Notes under the pieces: generated by a model
What the model saw: the letters and a program-made list of their open reading frames with translations, nothing else
Database searches by the model: none
Told to the model about the DNA's origin: nothing
Assembly: GCA_029593465.1 (NCBI GenBank)
Contig: JAKTNK010000013.1
Location: 1-56,010 of the forward strand
DNA from: Streptococcus suis
GTDB lineage: Bacteria > Bacillota > Bacilli > Lactobacillales > Streptococcaceae
Reading direction: 5' to 3'
Length of the DNA stretch: 56,010 nucleotides
Translations under genes and position numbers: made by a program
Part shown: one piece after another, positions 1 through 10,398 of the stretch
Position numbering within the stretch: position 1 is the first letter of the stretch
Layout: each line of letters opens with the position of its first letter

Positions 1-757
<757 letters not shown>

Positions 758-888
758 ATAATCGTTTGAGCTGCGCTCAGTCAGACTAATTCTGACTTCT
801 TCTTTGACAGGTTACTTCCGTAACCCGCACGTTTGGTTCTTTATCCAGTTTTCAAAGGTCTTGGTCCCTCTTACGAGACAACTTCTTT

Positions 889-917
889 ATTCTAGCAAAG
901 TTTTTAATAACTGTCAA
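889..917 (-). promoter_or_regulatory. rrn promoter P2
   Basis: On the minus strand there is a perfect -35 TTGACA (912-917), a 17-nt spacer and a -10 TAGAAT (889-894), about 130 nt upstream of the 16S 5' end. The leader between it and 16S is AT-rich with no ORF. Placement and consensus match a tandem rRNA promoter. Confidence 0.88.
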
Positions 918-981
918 CACTTTTTGATAAGTTGTTTCGAATACTTCAGTCGCCAACGTCTACTCAGCTGACAGCTTTATT

Positions 982-1011
982 AGTATACGATATTTAACCT
1001 CCTGATGTCAA
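982..1011 (-). promoter_or_regulatory. rrn promoter P1
   Basis: On the minus strand TTGACA (1006-1011) is followed after 18 nt by TATACT (982-987). It lies about 93 bp upstream of P2, giving the usual tandem arrangement of rRNA promoters. Confidence 0.8.
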
Positions 1012-1038
1012 CATCTTTTTGAGGTTTTAATATTGCAT

Positions 1039-1854
1039 TTATTTTAATAAAAATTGATAGATGGCCTGTGCACAACCATCCTTATCATTACTGGCTACTT
1101 CAGCTTTGGTTAAAGTTTTTATGGTTGTGTTTACATTTCCCATCGCAATGCCTAAACCTGGTTCGGCTATCATTTGACAATCATTATCACCATCTCCTAC
1201 TGCAATGGTTTGTTCGATTTTCAACTGAAGGTAGTTTATTAGAAAAATTAAAGCTTGACCCTTGTTGGTACCCCTTGCTGTGATTTCAATACCGGTTTTT
1301 CTGCTTTAATCGCCGCCACCTGAGGATAATCCATAACTTCAAGATAGTGGTCTCTTGCCTTTACTATTTTAAAATAAAGGTTGACCTTTTCAATTTGTTC
1401 TTTTTTGTCAGCGAAGAGTGAATGATTAGCCTCTACAAAAACGGTAGTTTCTTGATATAACTTTTGATATTGATCCATATGATAGTTTTCAATGGAAAGA
1501 AAGTGACTTTCTTGGATATAGCCTTGGCTTTCTGACATCACAACTACCATCACATCTAATCCTTCTGTACTCTGAAGTAACTGTTGCAAAAAAATGGCGG
1601 TAAACTTACCTGATGAATAATTCGTTCTTCTTGCAAATCATAAATCACTGCTCCACTTTCTAAAATAGCATACTGTAAGGAAGCTAAGTCTTGACGGTAG
1701 GGTTTTATTTCTGAGAGCGGACGTCCGGTAGCTAATACCACTTGTTTTTTGGGGCCTGGATAGCCTGGTTAATAGCTTTTAGACTGACTGTTGAGATTGT
1801 TTGTTCGCTTGTTAATAGAGTTCCATCCATATCAAAAGCAATTAGCTGAGACAT
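1039..1854 (-). pseudogene. Cof-type HAD sugar phosphatase, three frameshifts
   Basis: The three reading frames together give a Cof/YbjI-like HAD phosphatase of about 270 codons. The N-terminus begins MSQLIAFDMDGTLLTS, holding the DxDGT nucleophile motif. Next come LATGRPLSEI and, near the C-terminus, the Mg-binding GDGDND motif. The frame breaks near 1745 (an A run), near 1593 (a run of seven T on the coding strand) and near 1250. The family dephosphorylates sugar phosphates or related metabolites; the substrate cannot be read here. Two of the breaks lie in homopolymers, so sequencing error is possible, but three in one gene suggest a real pseudogene. It follows the PTS operon region but is separated from it by the terminator at 2035-2070. 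Confidence 0.85.
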
Positions 1855-1869
1855 GATATTTCCTTTCTG

Positions 1870-1969
1870 TTAGGCACGCGTGTTGAATGGGGCTTGAACG
1901 ACGATAACATTGAGTTCGTCTGAAGTTGCGGAACCTTTAAAAAGAATCTATGCCCACTAGAATTTTCAT
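1870..1969 (-). pseudogene. Short gene remnant, glycerate-kinase-like N-terminus
   Basis: The ORF opens MKILVGIDSF and, after a one-base shift in a run of five T, continues KGSATSDELN and stops at 1870. MKIxVxxDSFKGS is the usual start of glycerate kinases, so this may be the first 20 residues of such a gene fused to unrelated residues ending APFNTRA. The tail is not recognised. With about 33 codons the call is weak. The alternative is the end of some other lost gene. No other coding signal is seen between 1970 and 2034. Confidence 0.35.
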
Positions 1970-2034
1970 GATTTCTTCCCTATTATTCCCCTTCTTTTCT
2001 ATTTATTATAGCACGCTCTTTAAACTCTACCTGT

Positions 2035-2070
2035 CTAAAAAATGCTTAAGGCAGGTCTGCCTTAAGCATT
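2035..2070 (-). terminator. Terminator of the PTS operon
   Basis: A perfect 13-bp stem, AATGCTTAAGGCA against TGCCTTAAGCATT, with a 4-nt loop. On the minus strand it is followed by a run of six T. It ends the operon whose last gene stops at 2100. The plus strand also has a short T run, so it may work both ways. Confidence 0.88.
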
Positions 2071-2099
2071 TTAACTCTGAGATAATGTATTTCGTACTT

Positions 2100-2619
2100 C
2101 TAGTCACCTATAACCGTGATGTGATAGCGGCGCTTACGCTCTCTTGTTCTGTCAAAATCAACCAAGTAAAGGTAGCCCGTCTTCCCCACATTCCATTTAC
2201 CTGATGTAACAGCAATCGTTTGACTAGAGCCTAATAAACTTGCTTTAAGGTGGGCATCAGCATTCCAAAGAGCTTTTTTATCACCATTTGATAGCCAATC
2301 CTCAGGGTTTTCCCAAGCTAAAACAGCTTGGTAGTGAGCTGGCCCTGGATAATGGTAAGACTCTTTAGCAAGATGCCTTGGAATAATTCTTTCTAATTGC
2401 TCTGATAAATCTAAATTGAGAAAGTCATCTCCCTCAATCTTTATCATGAGTATATTCTTCAAAGAAAACCGAACAAGTCGTATGTGGGGTAGTCACCACA
2501 CAAATTCCTGTTTGAATAGAACTAGCTGCAATGACTTGTCTGACTACTTCTGAGATGTCATGATAACTATCGCGATTAGCCACTGTCTCCACTGAAAATT
2601 CTTTTTGATAAACTGTCAT
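2100..2619 (-). pseudogene. YjbQ/UPF0047 protein, frameshifted
   Basis: The two frames together give a YjbQ (UPF0047) protein of about 173 codons. The first part holds ICVVTTPHTTCSVFFEEYTH; the second holds GDDFLNLDLS, YPGPAHYQAVLAWEN and the ending DFDRTRERKRRYHITVIGD. The HTT, E and GPAHY segments are the conserved core of the family. The break is near 2440, where one extra T turns GATGAG into GATTGAG and creates a stop. Some family members make thiamine phosphate as a side activity; the true role is unclear. It is the last gene of the PTS operon, 11 nt after the TIM-like gene. Confidence 0.85.
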
Positions 2620-2630
2620 TGGAACTCCTT

Positions 2631-3308
2631 TTAGAGAGCCTTTTGAAAGGCTGATATCATGTCTTGAAACATTTGTTTGGGTGATGTTGCTTTCACGATA
2701 CCACTAGTACAGCCTGTGCCATCTGCACCTGCCTTGATCACTTGGTAAACATCATCGGCTTGACTTACTCCTGCAGCCTGCATCATCAAAATATCTGGAT
2801 TGATAGCTTTGACGGTAGCATTGGTCTCTTGAACATAGGATAAATCGCTGGTTTGACCAGTGCCAATAAGCGCGGTGGGTTCGCATAAAATAATATTTGG
2901 GTTTAAGACGGCAATGGATCTGGCTTCTGCAACAGAATCTGAACAAACAATCGTTATTAATTCCAAAGACTCAGCCCTTTCAAGGGCTTGAACTAACTCT
3001 GTCAAGGTCATCGGATTTTCGGCATGGTTTAAAAAAACTGCTCTGACACCATTTACCACTAAAGATTCTGGCAAAACCTTCCCCATACCACGGCCAGGCG
3101 AGATGCCATCCAGGTGTTGAGCAGTTACAATGATATGCTTAGTGCGTTTGCTAAGCTCTGCTAATTCGGCGTAAGGCGCTGTCATAAAGATACTGATGTC
3201 ATCAGTGACTAGGCTATCGGCCAACTCTGCTAATTGGTAAAGCTGTTCCCCATATAGGTAGGACTTGGGATTAAAAATAAAGAAATGACGATTAAGGTTT
3301 GCCTTCAT
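2631..3308 (-). CDS. Triosephosphate-isomerase-like protein of the PTS operon
   Basis: This intact 225-aa protein has the length and motifs of the short TIM type rather than the 250-aa glycolytic enzyme. Lys15 (NPKSY), His95 (LNHAENP) and Glu143 (CEPTALIGTG) fit the catalytic Lys, His and Glu of TIM, and DGTGCTSGIVKA near the C-terminus fits the phosphate-binding loop. Its start overlaps the stop of the upstream aldolase gene by one base, so the two were translationally coupled. The likely role is isomerisation of the triose phosphates released by the aldolase during tagatose or related hexitol breakdown. Since the aldolase and the IIC protein are broken, it is probably an orphan of a dead pathway. 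Confidence 0.82.
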   Translation of the reverse strand: MKANLNRHFFIFNPKSYLYGEQLYQLAELADSLVTDDISIFMTAPYAELAELSKRTKHIIVTAQHLDGISPGRGMGKVLPESLVVNGVRAVFLNHAENPMTLTELVQALERAESLELITIVCSDSVAEARSIAVLNPNIILCEPTALIGTGQTSDLSYVQETNATVKAINPDILMMQAAGVSQADDVYQVIKAGADGTGCTSGIVKATSPKQMFQDMISAFQKAL

Positions 3309-4148
3309 TAACTACCTCCTCTTGTTGTCCCAAAAACATCATAGTAATGGTCTAGAACTTTTTCCATGGCAACTTGCATGGTAGACATCAAACTGGGATA
3401 ATCAGTAATCTTTGAGTCAAGTCGATGTTGGTAAGCAGCTGCAATCACACCTGAAAAAATATTAATTTTGGCGATACCCTCTCGAGCACATCTAGCTAAA
3501 TTGTCATCACCTGATGATGACCCACCGTGTAAGACTAAAGGAATGGGCAAAGCTGCTGCAATTTCTGTCAAGCGCTCAAAGTTGAGCTTGGGCTGTCCTC
3601 GATAAATACCGTGTGCTGTTCCGATTGAGATTGCCAAGGCATCAACCAGTGTTTGTTCGTAAAAAAGTTTGGCATCTTCTAAGCTGGTATAAATCGAGTC
3701 TGTCACCCGATGGTTTTCCTGATTAGCATTGGCACCAACAAAACCAATTTCTGCTTCAACGGCAACACCACGCGCTCTAGCATACTCAACAATCTCTCTG
3801 GTCTTTTTGACATTATCATCAAAGCTATCCAATGAAGCATCTATCATGACCGAATGAAACCCTAAGTCAATGGCTTTTTTAATAAAAGCGCTGTCTTGTC
3901 CGTGGTCTATAATGAAGAACCACTGGAGTCGATAAGGTTTGTTGGAAATAATGGCCAATGAGCGCTGCCTGTTCCAAGGATAACCACTGGCTGTGAGACT
4001 GAGCAAAAGCTAAAATCAAGGGGAGCTGACGCTTTTCACTCACGCTGGCATAGGCTTTGGCACTAGCAAAATCAATATAGTTCATAGCAGGCACAGCATA
4101 ATGACATGCTTTTGCTGCTTGCAATACTTGGGACATATCTGCTTTCAT
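3308..4148 (-). pseudogene. Class II ketose-bisphosphate aldolase, frameshifted
   Basis: Two frames rebuild a zinc-type class II aldolase of about 280 codons. The start is MKADMSQVLQAAKACHYAVP, placed just after the IIB stop. The metal-site motif DHGQD is in the second frame, as are EAEIGFVGA, SIGTAHGIY and VLHGGSSSG, all conserved in the tagatose/fructose bisphosphate aldolases. One extra T near 3915, just before DHG, shifts the frame, so the first product would lack the active site. In a galactitol-type PTS operon the expected substrate is tagatose 1,6-bisphosphate or fructose bisphosphate. It sits between IIB and the TIM-like gene. Confidence 0.88.
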
Positions 4149-4149
4149 T

Positions 4150-4434
4150 CTAAGCCTCGATTTCTTTTTTGACCTCTTCCCATAGCTCATCTATTCCAAT
4201 ACCTGTTAGTAGAGGCAGCCCCATAATAACCTTGTCTTTCACGCTATCTGGAACAACGGTTGTGGAAATAACCACATCATAATCATCAATATGGTTGATT
4301 TCTTCGGCGATTTTTGATTGGAACAATTGGATTTTATCAGAGTAGCCATTCTCAGCAACCCAAGCTTTGACTTTTCCCATAACAACTGTTGATGTGGCAA
4401 TTCCTGAACCACACATGACTAATAATTTTTTCAT
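4150..4434 (-). CDS. PTS galactitol-type IIB component
   Basis: A 94-aa protein of the lactose/galactitol IIB type. MKKLLVMCGSGIATSTVV carries the phosphorylated Cys8 in the CGSG loop. Length and fold match GatB. IIB passes phosphate from IIA to the sugar as it crosses IIC. The start ATG overlaps the TGA of the IIC gene (ATGA), so it was coupled to IIC. The gene is intact, but with IIC broken it has no transport partner in this operon. Confidence 0.88.
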   Translation of the reverse strand: MKKLLVMCGSGIATSTVVMGKVKAWVAENGYSDKIQLFQSKIAEEINHIDDYDVVISTTVVPDSVKDKVIMGLPLLTGIGIDELWEEVKKEIEA

Positions 4435-5760
4435 TTGATTACCTCACTTTTCGAATGTGACCCTTTATTAACATAGAAGAGGCCTGCTAACGACACTACT
4501 AAGATTAACGTAATGACCAACCAAGGGAGATGATTGGCCGCAAAAATGAATAGATAGGCCACCTTCTGCCATGGCTGTGATACTTGAATGACCATCCAAA
4601 TTGAATTTGGCAGCCTTAGCCGAAGCTGTTACAAGGGGAGATGCCCAAGAGGTGATGTATAAGATTGACACCATGTAAATGGCTCCGCCTACCACCGTCC
4701 GAACAATATTTCCTCTAAAGACAGCTGCCATCAGACACACCACAAAAGGAATGGTCGCTAAGTCTCCGAATGGCAAAGTCGTATTTCCTGGTAAGATAAC
4801 TGCTAGTAAAATCGTAATAGGCACAAGCAATAAAGAACTTGATAAAACAGCTGGATGCCCTACTGAAAGAGCGGAATCCATACCAATATTAACCTCGCGT
4901 TCTGGGAAGTGTTTTTGCACAAAACTGTTTGCCGCTTCCGAAATAGGAGCTAAACCTTCCATTAAAATAGAAACCATACGTGGCATAAGAAGCATAACTG
5001 CTGCTGTCTTAATCCCCAATTGCAAGATGCCTTGGACATTATAGCCAGCTAAAATACCGATAACAATCCCAATAATCAACCCCATAACGGTACTTTCTCC
5101 AAAAATACCAAATTTCTTTTGAATGCTTTCGGGATCCGCTTCAATTTTGTTAAAACCGGGAATGCGATCAAAAATCCAATTTAAAGGAATAGCTACTAAA
5201 AATCCTGGTGCTGACGTTCCATGAGGAAACGTGATGTTAGGAAAACCATAGAATTTCTTAATCGCCGGTGCAATAATGTCTGCCAGCAGATAAATCATCA
5301 CTTGGTAGGCCAACATAGCGTAAAGCCCTAGGACAAAATGTTGTGTCACCGCGTAAACAAGCGAAGCCACAAAGGCTGCGTGTCAAAAATTCCACATGTC
5401 AACCATTAACGTTTTCGTCCACCCGATGAACAGCAAGAAGATATTGATGGCAATTCCAATAGGAATAGCTAAGCTTCCTAGAAGAGTTCCGTAAGAAATA
5501 GCTGCCGCCGCTGGCCAGCCAACATCTAGAGTGGTTAATTGCAAGCTAAAACGTTCCACCATAGCTTGCGCCGCTTTTCCCAAACTTCCCGACAATAACT
5601 CGACAACCAGATTCAACCCAACAAATCCAATCCCGACGGTTAAACCAGCGTTAAAAGCCATGCGTGCTGGGGTCCCCAAAAGCATCCCGAAGATAAAAAT
5701 CAAGATAGGCAAGACCACAATGGCGCCTAAGTCAATAAAATGTTGCAACAAGTCAAACAT
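4431..5760 (-). pseudogene. PTS galactitol-type IIC permease, nonsense and frameshift
   Basis: The frames rebuild a GatC-like permease of about 440 residues with many hydrophobic segments, starting MFDLLQHFIDLGAIVVLPIL. At 5383-5385 an in-frame TGA replaces what is most simply a TGG: WNF, stop, HAAF continues in the same frame. A second lesion near 4560 shifts the C-terminus: after TAMAEGG the family-like end YLFIFAANHLPWLVITLIL is in another frame and runs to the TGA that overlaps the IIB start. The nonsense codon is a substitution and not a homopolymer slip. The permease would therefore stop after about 125 residues, which disables uptake. Confidence 0.88.
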
Positions 5761-5769
5761 AATAACCTC

Positions 5770-6228
5770 CTATATGATATGATGACGTAACAGTAACTGT
5801 AAAACACTTTCTTTTTGATCTGGTCCATAAGCCAATAGGTCATGCACCACATCAGGATTTTGCAATAGCGCAATTAGCTTTTGTAACATATCGACCTGCT
5901 CATGCGGGTCTTTGATGGCTAACATGATGATTAACCGAACAGAGACCGACTGGCCATTAGTAGCCATCTGAGTAAAACTTACTGGCTCAGTCAAAGTCAT
6001 GAGAGCAAGCTGGGTATGATTCACATGCTCACTATCCGTATGCGGAATAGCCACCCCATAACCCTCAAACTGAAGACCTGTCGGGAAAATAGCTTCCCTA
6101 TCTATCACCGCTTTGACATAACTGTTTTTGACTGCTCCTGTCGCGACCAATTGATTGCCCAGATAAGCTAGGGCTTGCTCAGCATTCTTAATGTTGTCTA
6201 CTTGAAGACAAGTCACTTCTTCTTGCAT
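5770..6228 (-). CDS. PTS galactitol-type IIA component
   Basis: A 152-aa cytoplasmic IIA protein of the fructose/mannitol/galactitol superfamily. The motif GYGVAIPHTDSEHV contains the expected phosphorylated His63. It would receive phosphate from HPr and pass it to IIB. It lies 9 nt before IIC and starts one base from the stop of the regulator gene, so regulator and transporter form one transcript. The gene is intact in a broken operon. Confidence 0.87.
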   Translation of the reverse strand: MQEEVTCLQVDNIKNAEQALAYLGNQLVATGAVKNSYVKAVIDREAIFPTGLQFEGYGVAIPHTDSEHVNHTQLALMTLTEPVSFTQMATNGQSVSVRLIIMLAIKDPHEQVDMLQKLIALLQNPDVVHDLLAYGPDQKESVLQLLLRHHII

Positions 6229-6229
6229 C

Positions 6230-8178
6230 TTAGTCCTCTTCTTTCTTTAGTAATAATGCGATAAATGCTTTTTCATCTGCCGTTTGAGATAAACTGTCAA
6301 TGAAGGCGTCATTATCAATTTTGCTATAAAGGTGCACTAGGGCCTCCTTATACAATTCCTCTTCACCTTCTTTAATGGAAATTAACATGACCACTTTGAC
6401 ACGATTTTTGCCCCAAATCACAGGCTCTTTCAAGGTCAGCAACGAGAACTGCGAACGTCCCACCATTTCTGGATTTGCATGTGGCAGAGCAATTCCAGTA
6501 TAAACACTAGTGCTGCCCATCTTTTCTCTCTGGAGAATAGACTTGAGATAGGCAGGATTGTCACGATTTTCAGAAAAAGCATGCTGCGCTAAAAAACGTA
6601 AACAGTCTTCTTGACTTGTCAGTTCTTGATGTAAATAAACCTCGTGTTGAATCAAATCCTTTAGTAGGGCTTGTTTGGCATCGTAATCATCATGAACGAT
6701 AGACAGTACCTTGCGATTACCCTTGGTCAAATTTAAATAGAGCTTTTGGATATTATCCAACTCGTCATTGGTTAGAACAGGACTAACCAAGACATAAGGC
6801 ATCGGAAATTCTTTCAGCTGAATAGAGCTGATTAAGATGTCTGCTTGCCTGGCTACTGATGAGTCCAATTCAGATAAATCGACCGTCACCAGATGGTCGT
6901 AATGCGAAATCAATCGCCTCAAGGAACTAATGATTAATTCTGACGTTGCCAAACCATGAGGACACACAATGACAATCGTCAGGGGTTTTTCTAACTTTTC
7001 AACCGCTATCTCAAAATAAATGGTTAAAAAGGCAATTTCAGCATCCAACAATTCTAGCTTGTACTGATCAGACAACACTTTCGAGGCTAGCCAAACCACA
7101 TGAAATAAGATCGAGTAACGTTTTTTAATCTCTTCTGTGGTTTGATTGGCAATATTGATCCCATTTTTCAAGCGGTAAATCATGGGTTTCAAATGGTTGC
7201 TAATCATCTTGACCAAATCTGTATCATGACTCAAATCAAGTCCAGATAACTGCCCTACTCTTTCAATCAGTTGTTTAGTCAATTGCACAAACTGCTGATT
7301 TTCCGTAGGAAAACTCTCATAACCCACCGATAAAATCGTTAAAGATAGTTGCTTTACTTCTTCCGGTAATAATGTATCCACAGGTCGATTGAGGGAATAG
7401 CAGAGCAACTCACCAGCAAAAGGGTAAACGCCAAACAAGGCCATATCTTGACCAATTGGTAAGGGCTGAGGCCTTAACAAATAGCCCTGCTGATATCTTC
7501 TTGTCGCAATTAACAAGTCCAAGATGAGGTAAATCCGGTACTGCTCTGAAATTGTATAAGCATATAAATCAGATGCTTCCTGCACCGCTTTGATGATGCC
7601 TTCAACCTTTTCTTGGTCAAAAAAAAAGCCAACACGCCGTCAGATTGATGGTTGTTTAGTTGCTCTACATATTTCTCAATGAGCCGATTACGGAAAAAAT
7701 GACGGCAGGCTAACTCATCACCTTCCAAAGAAACGAAACCATTGTGCCTAATCAACTGACAGTTATAATCTGCTAGCTGCATATCAAGCTTTTCAAAGTC
7801 ACGTCGAATAGAGGTCTCACTGACAAATAAGTCCAACGAAAGATCCAAAATCGAGAGGGAATACCCAAGCAAAAAGAGAGATTTAAGGTAAACATCCTCA
7901 CGCTCCCAAAATGAATGATCCTTATCCGTCGCTTGAACTTGATGATCCAAAGCCTGACAAAGGGATTCCTTCACACTATCTGGTCCGAGAATGCAAACCC
8001 CATGCCTAGGAACTTTTTTCAAGACAAGATCATAGGGCGTCAAAAACTCTTGCAAAACCAGCAAATCACTGTAAATCGTTTTTACCGACACTTCAAAACG
8101 ATTCGCTAAAAACTGGCTGCTTTGGTAATCCTGCACCCGAAGCAATACTCTTAAAATACCAACTTGACGATGATTCAT
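6230..8178 (-). pseudogene. BglG/MtlR-type PTS regulator, frameshifted
   Basis: About 650 codons in two frames. The N-terminal part (MNHRQVGILRVLLRVQDYQS) has two DNA-binding segments: an HTH near residues 5-60 and a second near 110-145 (LDLFVSETSIRRDFEKL). PRD-like regions follow, then a IIB-like segment (LTIVIVCPHGLATSELIISS, a Cys loop) and a C-terminal IIA-like domain with TGIALPHANPEMV. This is the layout of MtlR/LicR-type activators controlled by PTS phosphorylation. The frame breaks near 7620 in a run of nine T on the coding strand. Such a run is the kind where sequencing errors and slippage both occur, so the break could be either. It heads the operon. Confidence 0.85.
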
Positions 8179-8212
8179 GCTTTTCCCTTTTCCTAACCTA
8201 ACTCCATTTTAT

Positions 8213-8226
8213 AGTAAGCGCTTACT
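8213..8226. promoter_or_regulatory. cre site (CcpA operator)
   Basis: AGTAAGCGCTTACT is a perfect 14-bp palindrome and a good match to the catabolite-responsive element core. It lies 35 bp upstream of the PTS regulator start. This fits carbon catabolite repression of a sugar operon by CcpA. The rest of 8179-8294 shows no gene. Confidence 0.75.
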
Positions 8227-8294
8227 TTTGTAAAACCAACTTCCTTCCACATTAATCTTCACCTATTGACTATCGATCCATTAAACAGCACCCT

Positions 8295-8501
8295 TGAACT
8301 GCACCCCAAAAGTTGGACACTATATTTTAAGTTAAGGATTGCGTTCTGTATTGCATAGGGCTCAGTGCTTTTAGTTTGATTTTGATTTGCTTGTTGTTGT
8401 AATAATCAATGTAGTCTGAAATAGCGTCTGTCAGCTCATCAAGTGACTGAAAGTCCTTTTCAAATCCATAAAACATCTCAGACTTTAAGATGCCAAAGAA
8501 C
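8295..8501 (-). mobile_element. IS3-family remnant: orfB 3' end and terminal repeat
   Basis: The minus strand encodes the last 58 or so codons of an IS3-family transposase: FFGILKSEMFYGF carries the final Glu region of the DDE site, then YIDYYNNKQIKIKLKALSP and a stop at 8327. The terminal repeat TGTCCAACTTTTGGGGTGC follows, ending at 8295. The same repeat is found at 53639-53664 at the left end of a second IS3 remnant. Upstream, at about 8501, the sequence joins abruptly to an IS110 transposase, so the 5' part of the IS3 element is lost. Confidence 0.88.
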
Positions 8502-9311
8502 GATCTCCAATACCTGCAATGGAAGTAATTGGAGAATCTAACTCGACCATCATGTCGTTAATCTGTTCTTGGACTTGTACAATCTGTTTGTCGTCATGTC
8601 GAATGGTTTCAATCAGTTGTACTAATTCCAATGTTAAAGCTGGTGAGTACATACCAATTGTTAGAGACGATGTTTCCTGTATTTTCTTTGCTTTATCAAC
8701 CGTGAGATAGTTGATTTTAAGTAAAGAAGAAAAGTGAGCACGCTTGATTTTCTCTGGTGTAGGATACTTGGATAATAACTCATACACATAATTATTATGT
8801 AAGTTTCCCACTACTGAGTGAAGTTCTGGAAAAACGATAACAAGTAATCGTACATAGAGGTTCTTGTTCTTAGAACGAGCCTGAATCAGTCGGTTCTGAT
8901 ACCGTGTCAATTCTTTCAATTCGTCCATCTTCTCGTCATTTTGATGACGTTCAGTTGTACCATCAGACCGTAGTTTCCGAGCAATGAGCAGTGCGTCCTT
9001 GACGTCTGTCTTGGTCTTTCTAAGAGATTGAGATTTGGCAAACTCCTTGATGATTAAGGGGTTGTAAGTAAACATAGGATACCCTAAATTTCTTAAGAAT
9101 GAACCCAGGTTATAGTTGTAATGTCTGTACTTTCCAGGGAAATGAGAATATCAGTTGTAATAGGTGACAGTTGATTTAGCTTAGCTTTCAGTTCAGAAAA
9201 TCCGTGATGGGAGTTAGTGAATCTGAACTGTTTAATCAGGATATGACCAGTATCCGATATACAGGCTAAGTCATGTTTATTCTTAGCGATATCAATTCCA
9301 ACGTAGAGCAT
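8501..9311 (-). pseudogene. IS110-family transposase, frameshifted and truncated
   Basis: MLYVGIDIAKNKHDLACI is the DEDD (RuvC-like) N-terminus of IS110 transposases, with the first Asp at residue 6. After a frameshift near 9110 the protein goes on NLGSFLRNLGYPMFTYNP, TDVKDALLIARKL and a coiled-coil region, then SIAGIGDR, the start of the Transposase_20 domain. It is cut at about 8501 by the IS3 remnant, so the C-terminal catalytic Ser region is missing. The element is dead. Confidence 0.88.
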
Positions 9312-9525
9312 GATATCTCTCCTTTTGATTTATTAGCAGCTGTTGTTCGTCCCAAGCACTCTTTGCCTTGTATCCTTACACGAGATAAAACGTCTGGGCC
9401 TTATCATTCTAATTACCAATTAAACAAAGAGCTGTGGTTAGAGCCTTTCTATAATCGTCAAAGCGATTGGAGCAACATACTAATCCACAGCGCTGAACTA
9501 AGTATAAAACAAATCTAAATGAAAG
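9312..9525 (-). other. IS110 left-end noncoding region, possible bridge RNA locus
   Basis: About 210 bp upstream of the IS110 transposase start, with no convincing ORF (the plus-strand frame across it is antisense). A ribosome-binding AAAGGAG lies just before the ATG at 9311. In IS110-group elements such as IS621 the region 5' of the transposase encodes the bridge RNA. By position this stretch could be its remnant. The assignment is inferred from position only; the RNA fold was not computed. Confidence 0.4.
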
Positions 9526-9559
9526 GGTTTATACTATCGGGAGCTACCCGATAATCTAA

Positions 9560-9916
9560 GAAAAACAAGCTAGTTCAAACTTTCAAAAACGCTAGAAAAT
9601 CTATTGAGGATCACCTTGATAGCGTCAATAAGCGTGAGAATCTAGATGATTATGACAATTGATACCATCGTTCAAACACGTGCGAAGAACAGGTGCTTAC
9701 TGACTCTGACGGATAGAAAGAGGCGTTGTCAAATCATTCGCCTCATTCCTGATAAGTCCGCACCTTCAGTAAATCAAGCTTTAAAAAGCATTCCAAAAGT
9801 TTATCAAATCCATTCAATCAGAGCCGATAACGCTTCGGAATTTTACCATAGAATCTTCTCTTTCTTTCCATGTTTCTATCTAACAACTGACAAATATAAA
9901 CAAAATGGTAGATAGA
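9560..9916 (+). pseudogene. IS30-family transposase fragment
   Basis: Plus-strand frames read FKNARKSIED and KRENLDDYD, then after a one-base shift near 9655 TIVQTRAKNRCLLTLTDRK and IHSIRADNASEF. This is the DDE core of IS30 transposases (the DTIVQTR and ADNxSEF segments). Both ends are missing and the tail after 9845 is degenerate. Stretch 9917-10128 holds nothing recognisable. Confidence 0.8.
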
Positions 9917-10128
9917 AAATAGTAAACTTCCCATGACTACTATTTGTCCAATTCATCGCTTTAAACATCTATCGAAATTAAGAAAATCAAGCATGGTAAT
10001 AATCCCGATCTTTAGATTGCTAAAATGATTAATTTTTATCATTCTATTTTTCGTTTTCTAAAAATATTCTCTCATGCATGTGTGGTGAACTTTTTAAATT
10101 TGGCATGTAGATCGGCAAGGGAAAGGTA

Positions 10129-10166
10129 TTCTATATTTGACTTGTGGAATAAAGTCAAATATAGAA
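10129..10166. repeat. Perfect 15-bp inverted repeat
   Basis: TTCTATATTTGACTT (10129-10143) and AAGTCAAATATAGAA (10152-10166) are perfect inverted repeats around an 8-nt loop. There is no flanking T run that would make it a plain terminator. It is the first of three dyads in 200 bp between the IS debris and rplQ. Confidence 0.8.
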
Positions 10167-10232
10167 GCTAATGTTACGGTAACTTCCTCACCAACTGACA
10201 CCTCTACTGTGAGAGGGTCAAAAGAAAACGCC

Positions 10233-10277
10233 CGCTTACGAAAGACTTCCTGAAAAAAAGTTTTTCGTAAACAAGCG
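10233..10277. repeat. Imperfect inverted repeat
   Basis: CGCTTACGAAA (10233-10243) pairs with TTTCGTAAACAAGCG (10263-10277) apart from a 4-nt bulge. A run of seven A lies in the loop. Function unknown. Confidence 0.55.
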
Positions 10278-10306
10278 TTACCATTATCATTGCATGATGA
10301 GTGTAC

Positions 10307-10329
10307 CCACTGGGATACTATCCCAGTGG
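10307..10329. terminator. Hairpin downstream of rplQ
   Basis: CCACTGGGATA, one base, TATCCCAGTGG: an 11-bp perfect dyad about 70 nt past the rplQ stop. No T run follows on the minus strand, so it may be a processing or stability hairpin of the long ribosomal mRNA and not a classical terminator. A weaker GAAAAATCGAATTTTTC dyad lies between it and rplQ. Confidence 0.45.
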
Positions 10330-10398
10330 TAGACCAGAGCTAGACTAAGAAAAATCGAATTTTTCCATCATCATAACACTCAACAAAATTGATAAAAA

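Noticed and set aside
1039-7620. Explaining all frameshifts as sequencing errors
   Set aside because: Several lesions are not in homopolymers (the TGA in IIC, purH duplications, purL deletion) and the core genes are clean. The single-base homopolymer cases remain open.
9273-9518. A plus-strand 81-codon ORF at the IS110 left end
   Set aside because: It is antisense to the IS110 start and leader and has no ribosome site or recognisable motif.
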